Shown here piece after piece: positions 59,820-64,000 of a stretch of DNA of 64,000 bases. The translations under genes and the position numbers were made by a program. Below the pieces are notes generated by a model that made no database searches, had not been told where the DNA came from, and was given only the letters and a program-made list of their open reading frames with translations. The stretch is taken from assembly GCF_900105835.1 (NCBI RefSeq), contig NZ_LT629783.1:2845001-2909000 (forward strand), written 5' to 3'. Source of the DNA: Pseudomonas fragi. Its GTDB lineage: Bacteria; Pseudomonadota; Gammaproteobacteria; Pseudomonadales; Pseudomonadaceae. Every line of letters begins with the position of its first letter. Positions within the stretch are counted from its first letter, which is position 1.

Positions 59820-61517
59820 TCAGCCGTTGATCATCGGCAGGTTCAAGCCCTGCTCGTTGGCGCAGTCGATGGCGATGTCGTAACCGGCATCGGCATGGCG
59901 CATCACGCCGGTGGCCGGGTCGTTGTGCAGAACGCGGGCGATGCGCTCGGCCGCTTCGTCGGTACCGTCACACACGATCACCATCCCCGAATGCTGGGAG
60001 AAGCCCATGCCCACGCCGCCGCCGTGGTGCAGCGACACCCAGGTCGCGCCGCTGGCGGTGTTGAGCAGGGCATTGAGCAGTGGCCAGTCGGACACAGCAT
60101 CCGAACCGTCCTGCATGGCTTCGGTTTCGCGGTTCGGGCTGGACACCGAGCCGGAGTCCAGGTGGTCGCGGCCGATCACGATCGGTGCTTTGAGCTCACC
60201 GCTGCGCACCATTTCGTTGAATGCCAGGCCCAGCTTGGCGCGCTGGCCCAGACCGACCCAGCAGATACGTGCCGGCAGGCCCTGGAAGCTGATGCGCTCG
60301 CGGGCCATGTCCAGCCAGTTGTGCAGGTGGGCGTCGTCGGCGATCAGTTCCTTGACCTTGGCGTCGGTTTTGTAGATGTCTTCGGCATCGCCCGACAGCG
60401 CGACCCAGCGGAACGGCCCTACACCACGGCAGAACAACGGACGGATATAAGCAGGGACAAAACCCGGGAAGTCGAAGGCGTTTTCTACGCCAACTTCTTT
60501 AGCCATCTGACGGATGTTGTTGCCGTAGTCGAAGGTTGGAATGCCAGCCTTCTGGAAGGCCAGCATCGCTTCAACGTGCTCGCCCATCGAGGCCTTGGCG
60601 GCTTTGACCACAGCAGCCGGATCGGTCACGGCGCGGTCGCGGTACTGTTCCCAGGTCCAGCCTTTTGGCAGGTAGCCGTTCAATGGGTCGTGGGCGCTGG
60701 TCTGGTCGGTGACCATGTCCGGGCGCACGCCACGGCGGACCATTTCTGGCAGCAGTTCAGCAGCGTTGCCGCACAGGGCAATGGAAATTGCCTTGCCTTC
60801 AGCGGTGTATTTGGCGATACGGGCCAGCGCGTCATCCAGGTCCGCAGCTTGCTCGTCGACATAACGAGTGGCCAGGCGGAAATCGATACGGCTTTGCTGG
60901 CATTCGATGTTCAGCGAGCAGGCACCGGCCAGGGTTGCCGCCAGCGGTTGTGCGCCGCCCATGCCGCCCAGGCCTGCGGTCAGTACCCACTTGCCGACCA
61001 GGCTGCCGTTATAGTGCTGGCGACCGGCCTCGACGAAGGTTTCGTAGGTGCCCTGGACGATGCCCTGGCTGCCGATATAGATCCAGCTGCCGGCGGTCAT
61101 CTGGCCGTACATGGCCAGGCCCTTGGCATCCAGTTCGTTGAAATGCTCCCAAGTGGCCCAGTGCGGTACCAGGTTGGAGTTGGCGATCAGTACCCGCGGT
61201 GCGTTGCTGTGGGTTTTGAATACGCCAACCGGCTTGCCCGATTGCACCAGCAGGGTTTCGTCATCGTTGAGGTTGGTCAGGCTTTCGACGATCTTGTCGT
61301 AGCATTCCCAGTTGCGCGCAGCCCGGCCAATACCGCCATACACCACCAGCTCGGTCGGGTTCTCGGCCACTTGCGGGTCGAGGTTGTTCATCAGCATCCG
61401 CAGGGGCGCTTCGGTCATCCAGCTTTTGGCTGTGAGCTGGGTGCCGCGGGCGGCGCGGATCTCACCATCACGGTGGCGGGTGAACTCGGCAGGCGATTTT
61501 GGGGTAGTTGAAGTCAC
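59820..61517 (-). CDS. hutU: Urocanate hydratase (urocanase)
   Basis: A 565-residue NAD-dependent enzyme that converts urocanate to 4-imidazolone-5-propanoate. The GTG start at 61515-61517 follows GAGGAG and gives [25 protein letters not shown]. Diagnostic segments include [44 protein letters not shown] with the NAD loop (about 170-198), and [25 protein letters not shown] near 500. It is expressed from a likely sigma-54 promoter just upstream and is separated from hutH by a REP pair. Confidence 0.97.
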   Translation of the reverse strand: MTSTTPKSPAEFTRHRDGEIRAARGTQLTAKSWMTEAPLRMLMNNLDPQVAENPTELVVYGGIGRAARNWECYDKIVESLTNLNDDETLLVQSGKPVGVFKTHSNAPRVLIANSNLVPHWATWEHFNELDAKGLAMYGQMTAGSWIYIGSQGIVQGTYETFVEAGRQHYNGSLVGKWVLTAGLGGMGGAQPLAATLAGACSLNIECQQSRIDFRLATRYVDEQAADLDDALARIAKYTAEGKAISIALCGNAAELLPEMVRRGVRPDMVTDQTSAHDPLNGYLPKGWTWEQYRDRAVTDPAAVVKAAKASMGEHVEAMLAFQKAGIPTFDYGNNIRQMAKEVGVENAFDFPGFVPAYIRPLFCRGVGPFRWVALSGDAEDIYKTDAKVKELIADDAHLHNWLDMARERISFQGLPARICWVGLGQRAKLGLAFNEMVRSGELKAPIVIGRDHLDSGSVSSPNRETEAMQDGSDAVSDWPLLNALLNTASGATWVSLHHGGGVGMGFSQHSGMVIVCDGTDEAAERIARVLHNDPATGVMRHADAGYDIAIDCANEQGLNLPMING

Positions 61518-61582
61518 GGGTAACTCCTCAGCGATGGTCGGATGCGTCGGGTGTGAGAAGAGGATCGACGCACACTTATGTA

Positions 61583-61596
61583 CTTGTACATACAAG
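61583..61596. promoter_or_regulatory. Putative HutC operator in front of hutU
   Basis: CTTGTA-CA-TACAAG is a perfect palindrome with a two-base centre. It lies 66 bases upstream of the hutU start codon and immediately downstream of the sigma-54 -12 element, so a bound repressor would cover the transcription start. The TTGTA..TACAA form fits GntR/HutC-family operators. Regulator identity is by context. Confidence 0.75.
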
Positions 61597-61600
61597 CATA

Positions 61601-61616
61601 TGCAAGTTAGCGGCCA
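61601..61616 (-). promoter_or_regulatory. Sigma-54 (-24/-12) promoter of hutU
   Basis: On the minus strand the sequence TGGCCGCTAACTTGCA matches the consensus TGGCACG-N4-TTGCW with exact spacing, with only two changes outside the GG and GC core dinucleotides. Transcription would start near 61590 and proceed into hutU. Histidine genes in Pseudomonas are known to depend on RpoN with CbrB or NtrC. Confidence 0.8.
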
Positions 61617-61779
61617 GCTTTTGAATTCAACCTGTAAAAACGCTGAAATGCCCGGAAACAAAGGGCCTCGGAGCGTAGAAAATTTTCAGGGCGGGAGTTG
61701 TGTGAAGCGCGAGGATGTTACGGAGGATGACCAATGCAACATTTTGGGGCGTTTGGTAACACGTTGTGGCTTTAAGACC

Positions 61780-61866
61780 TGTGGGAGCGGGATTGCTCGC
61801 GATGCAGACGATGCGGTCTTACAGATAAGCCGCAGTGATACCATCGCGAGCAAGCCCGCTCCCACA
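61780..61866. repeat. REP pair, copy 8
   Basis: Inverted units at 61780-61803 (with GGATTGC in place of GGCTTGC) and 61843-61866, nine bases beyond the hutD stop. It may act as the 3' boundary of the hutCD message. Confidence 0.92.
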
Positions 61867-61875
61867 TTCAGTAGC

Positions 61876-62451
61876 TCAGACCGCGCTCAACTCAATCACG
61901 CAGCACAGGCCTGTCAGGGTGATTTCCAGCAACTGGCGATTGCCGCTCAGTTGCAGGCAGTCATAGAGGCCCAGGTGTTCGTGGCAGGTGTTACCCAAGC
62001 CCACATGAACTTCGCCCGCACTGAACACCAGCACGGTATGCGCCGAACTGAACAGGCGTTGCGGGGTGGTTGCATCCAGCCATTGCAGGCGGGACGTGTA
62101 ACGCTGCGGGGCGTAGATCAGGTTGAAGTCGCGGATCGGCCCGTCAATCAGGCTGCAACTGACGGCACTTTCGCCCTTGAACGCAAAGGCATCGAACGGT
62201 CGCAATGCCCGCGTGCTCAGCCCATCAACCTGCAGGTGCATGCCCGCGCCCTGCAGCACGCTGATGATCCGCTGATAACCCTCAAAACGGGAAAAGCCGC
62301 CGGACTCGCCAATATCGGCAATCGACAGGCGCCAGCCAAAGCCTTCAAGGCCCTCGCCTGCGTCACGGGTGATTTCTTCAGTGCTGCCGCCGCCATTTTT
62401 CCAGGGCATGCGTGGGTAATCGGCGGCGCGCAAAACAACGGGTTGGCTCAT
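61876..62451 (-). CDS. hutD: HutD family protein
   Basis: A 191-residue cupin-like cytosolic protein with the HutD pattern: PRMPWKNGGGSTEEITRDAGEGLEGFGWRLSIADIGESGGFSRFEGYQRIISVLQGAGM. HutD proteins modulate hut expression, possibly by binding urocanate or formimino-glutamate, and are proposed to limit over-induction. It overlaps the hutC stop (ATGA), so is translated with its regulator. No catalytic role is established. Confidence 0.93.
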   Translation of the reverse strand: MSQPVVLRAADYPRMPWKNGGGSTEEITRDAGEGLEGFGWRLSIADIGESGGFSRFEGYQRIISVLQGAGMHLQVDGLSTRALRPFDAFAFKGESAVSCSLIDGPIRDFNLIYAPQRYTSRLQWLDATTPQRLFSSAHTVLVFSAGEVHVGLGNTCHEHLGLYDCLQLSGNRQLLEITLTGLCCVIELSAV

Positions 62452-63197
62452 TTATTGAAGCGTCCTTCGAGGCGATGACGGGAACCGGGATGGATCAGAC
62501 GGGCAGCGGTAACCGGTTGACGGCCCGACCAGGTGCGGCGGCGAATCAGCAGGCACGGTTCGCCGGGCTCGATTTGCAGTAATTTGCACTCTTGGGGGTC
62601 CGCCAGGATCGCTTCCACCACATGCTCGCCTTCGGTCAGCGGTGCGACCTGAGACAAATAAGCGTAAGGCGTTTGCAGGGTGAAATCCTGCTTGAGGTAG
62701 TCCGGCGCCACCTGGGCGTTGACGAAACGGTCCTCGATTTGCACGGCAATTCCGTTTTCGTAATGCACGATCAATGAATGAAAGACCTTTTGCCCTTCAC
62801 GCATATCGAGCACGGCGGCGCGTTCCGAGCCGGCCATTTCTTCACCCAGGCTGATCACCTTGCACGTGTGCGTATGCCCACGGGCGGCGATTTCATCGGC
62901 GATGTTGTTGACTTCAAACAGCGCGGATTGCGTCTTGGGCTCGGCCACAAACGTGCCGACACCCTGCATGCGCACCAGCAAGCCGTCGGCGGTCATTTCA
63001 CGCAGCGCACGGTTGATGGTCATGCGGCTGAAACCCAGCTGGGTCACCAGTTCACTTTCGGATGGCACGCGGTAATGCGGCGGCCAGTTTCCACTCTGGA
63101 TTTGTTGAGTGATCATTTGCTTCACGCGGGCGTAAAGCGGGGCCGGGCTGTCGCCCATGTGGGCGGCCAGCGGGGACACGACAGGCGGAGTCGACAC
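62448..63197 (-). CDS. hutC: Histidine utilisation repressor HutC (GntR family)
   Basis: A 249-residue repressor: an N-terminal winged helix (about 19-88, LYARVKQMITQQIQSGNWPPHYRVPSESELVTQLGFSRMTINRALREMTADGLLVRMQGVGTFVA) and a C-terminal UTRA ligand domain (about 105-245), which binds urocanate. I chose the GTG at 63195-63197, preceded by AAGGA, because it matches the family N-terminus (VSTPPVVSPLAAHMG); the ATG at 63156-63158 is an alternative. It is divergent from hutF and shares an intergenic palindrome with it, consistent with autoregulation. Confidence 0.94.
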   Translation of the reverse strand: MSTPPVVSPLAAHMGDSPAPLYARVKQMITQQIQSGNWPPHYRVPSESELVTQLGFSRMTINRALREMTADGLLVRMQGVGTFVAEPKTQSALFEVNNIADEIAARGHTHTCKVISLGEEMAGSERAAVLDMREGQKVFHSLIVHYENGIAVQIEDRFVNAQVAPDYLKQDFTLQTPYAYLSQVAPLTEGEHVVEAILADPQECKLLQIEPGEPCLLIRRRTWSGRQPVTAARLIHPGSRHRLEGRFNK

Positions 63198-63264
63198 AGG
63201 CAATCCTTGTTCATGAGTAAAGGGCGTAGCTTGCCGGAGTTTACCGGGCAGGCAAACGTCTGTA

Positions 63265-63279
63265 TATGTATATACAAAT
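63265..63279. promoter_or_regulatory. Second HutC-type palindrome, between hutC and hutF
   Basis: TATGTATATACAAAT contains the perfect ten-base palindrome TGTATATACA and resembles the TTGTA..TACAA site in front of hutU with one arm degenerate. It lies 24 bases upstream of the hutF ATG and about 68 bases upstream of hutC, so one site could control both divergent genes. Confidence 0.6.
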
Positions 63280-63303
63280 AACAAGCTTTGGGGTACCGAA
63301 CCG

Positions 63304-64000
63304 ATGTCCGTCTTCTTTGCCGAGCGCGCCCTGCTACCGACTGGCTGGTCTGCCAATGTCCGAATCGAGGTGGGTGCCGATGGTTGCCTGACACAAATTA
63401 CAGCCAATTCCGATGCTCAAGGCGCCGAATATCTGTCAGGCCCTGTGCTGCCGGGCATGCCGAACCTGCACTCCCATGCCTTCCAGCGGGCGATGGCAGG
63501 TTTGGCCGAAGTGGCAGGCAACCCCAACGATAGTTTCTGGACGTGGCGCGATCTGATGTACCGGCTCGTCGGAAAAATCAGCCCCGAACAGCTCGGCGTT
63601 ATTGCCCGCCAGTTGTACATCGAAATGCTCAAGGCCGGTTACACCTCGGTGGCCGAATTCCATTATGTACACCACGATCTGTCGGGCCAGCCCTATGCCA
63701 ACCCGGCAGAGCTGGCGCTGCGCATTAGTGAAGCGGCGCGTTCGGCCGGTATCGGCCTGACCCTGCTGCCAGTGCTGTACAGCCACTCGGGCTTTGGCGG
63801 CCAGGCGCCCAATGAGGGCCAGCGGCGTTTTATCAACAGCACCGAGCAGTATCTGAAATTACAGCAACAGCTCAAGCCATTGCTCGCGCAACAGCCGGCG
63901 CAGGCCCTGGGGCTGTGCTTCCACTCGTTGCGCGCCGTCACGCCCGAACAGATCCACGAAGTGCTGCAGGCCAGCGACACGGCTTGCCCGGTGCATATCC
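63304..64000 (+). CDS. hutF: Formimidoylglutamate deiminase, N-terminal part (partial)
   Basis: The first 232 residues of a protein that runs off the right edge; the complete enzyme is about 450 residues. It opens MSVFFAERALLPTGWSANVRIEV and has the metal-binding amidohydrolase motif PGMPNLHSHAFQRAMAGLAE (about 50-69) and FWTWRDLMYRLVGKISPEQL. HutF deaminates N-formimino-L-glutamate to N-formyl-L-glutamate, the step before HutG, which defines the five-step pathway. It is divergent from hutC with a shared operator. Confidence 0.92.
   Translation, partial: MSVFFAERALLPTGWSANVRIEVGADGCLTQITANSDAQGAEYLSGPVLPGMPNLHSHAFQRAMAGLAEVAGNPNDSFWTWRDLMYRLVGKISPEQLGVIARQLYIEMLKAGYTSVAEFHYVHHDLSGQPYANPAELALRISEAARSAGIGLTLLPVLYSHSGFGGQAPNEGQRRFINSTEQYLKLQQQLKPLLAQQPAQALGLCFHSLRAVTPEQIHEVLQASDTACPVHI

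Larger units (their letters stand above)
61518..61875. other. hutD-hutU intergenic control region
   Basis: This 358-base gap holds the HutC-type palindrome (61583-61596), a sigma-54 promoter (61601-61616) and a REP pair (61780-61866). The stretch 61617-61779 is where NtrC/CbrB-type enhancer sites would be expected; none was identified with confidence. Confidence 0.7.

Noticed and set aside
59895..61511. A 538-codon open frame antisense to hutU, and similar long frames antisense to ubiB, hutH, hutI, hslU and opgG
   Set aside because: All mirror well-identified enzymes codon for codon and show compositional bias expected from the complementary strand; none has a ribosome site or domain.

Overview
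The window is a chromosomal segment of a Pseudomonas species. This rests on gene order rather than any similarity search: hemE-gltD-gltB-damX-aroB-aroK-pilQPONM-ponA-maeB-rpmE-priA-argS-hslVU-(pha)-ubiEJB-hisIE-tatABC-rsmE-MCP-ABC transporter-opgHG-dtd-pip-hut is the order I recall for P. aeruginosa and P. putida. High GC, frequent GTG and TTG starts and many REP palindromes with a GTGGGAGCGGGCTTGCTCGC core fit the fluorescens side of the genus. The species is not determined. No rRNA, tRNA, insertion sequence, prophage or CRISPR array was seen.

Layout. (1) Bases 1-5826, all on the minus strand, hold an accessory block: a secreted chitin-type lytic polysaccharide monooxygenase (LPMO) followed by gspC-gspD-gspE-gspF of a type II secretion system that runs off the left edge; gspD carries a one-base frameshift. 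(2) 6223-21118, minus strand: hemE, gltDB, damX, aroB, aroK and the pilMNOPQ assembly operon. (3) 21321-28540: ponA on the plus strand, then a lone cytoplasmic-looking class 3 lipase inserted before maeB, a thermonuclease and rpmE. (4) 28756-45507, mostly plus strand: priA, argS, a SPOR protein, hslVU, a small GBBH-like protein, remnants of the polyhydroxyalkanoate (PHA) locus, the ubiquinone genes, hisIE, tatABC, rsmE and a chemoreceptor. (5) 45625-54388, minus strand: a polar amino acid ABC transporter, opgGH for periplasmic glucans, dtd and pip. (6) 54609-64000: the five-step histidine utilisation cluster, hutG-hutI-hutT-hutH-hutU-hutD-hutC on minus and divergent hutF on plus, running off the right edge.

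How parts work together. LPMO plus T2SS look like substrate and exporter. PilM-N-O-P-Q form the alignment complex and secretin of a type IV pilus or DNA-uptake machine. TatABC exports folded proteins. HutH, U, I, F and G take histidine to glutamate, formate and ammonia under HutC; an excellent sigma-54 promoter abuts a HutC-type palindrome in front of hutU, and a second palindrome sits between hutC and hutF.

Most notable irregularities: the gspD frameshift; loss of phaC1-phaZ-phaC2-phaD and phaI from their usual place, with a 31-bp perfect inverted repeat at the junction and phaF retained; the orphan lipase; an rpmE terminator embedded inside the thermonuclease gene; and a chemoreceptor with an unusually small sensor domain for this locus.
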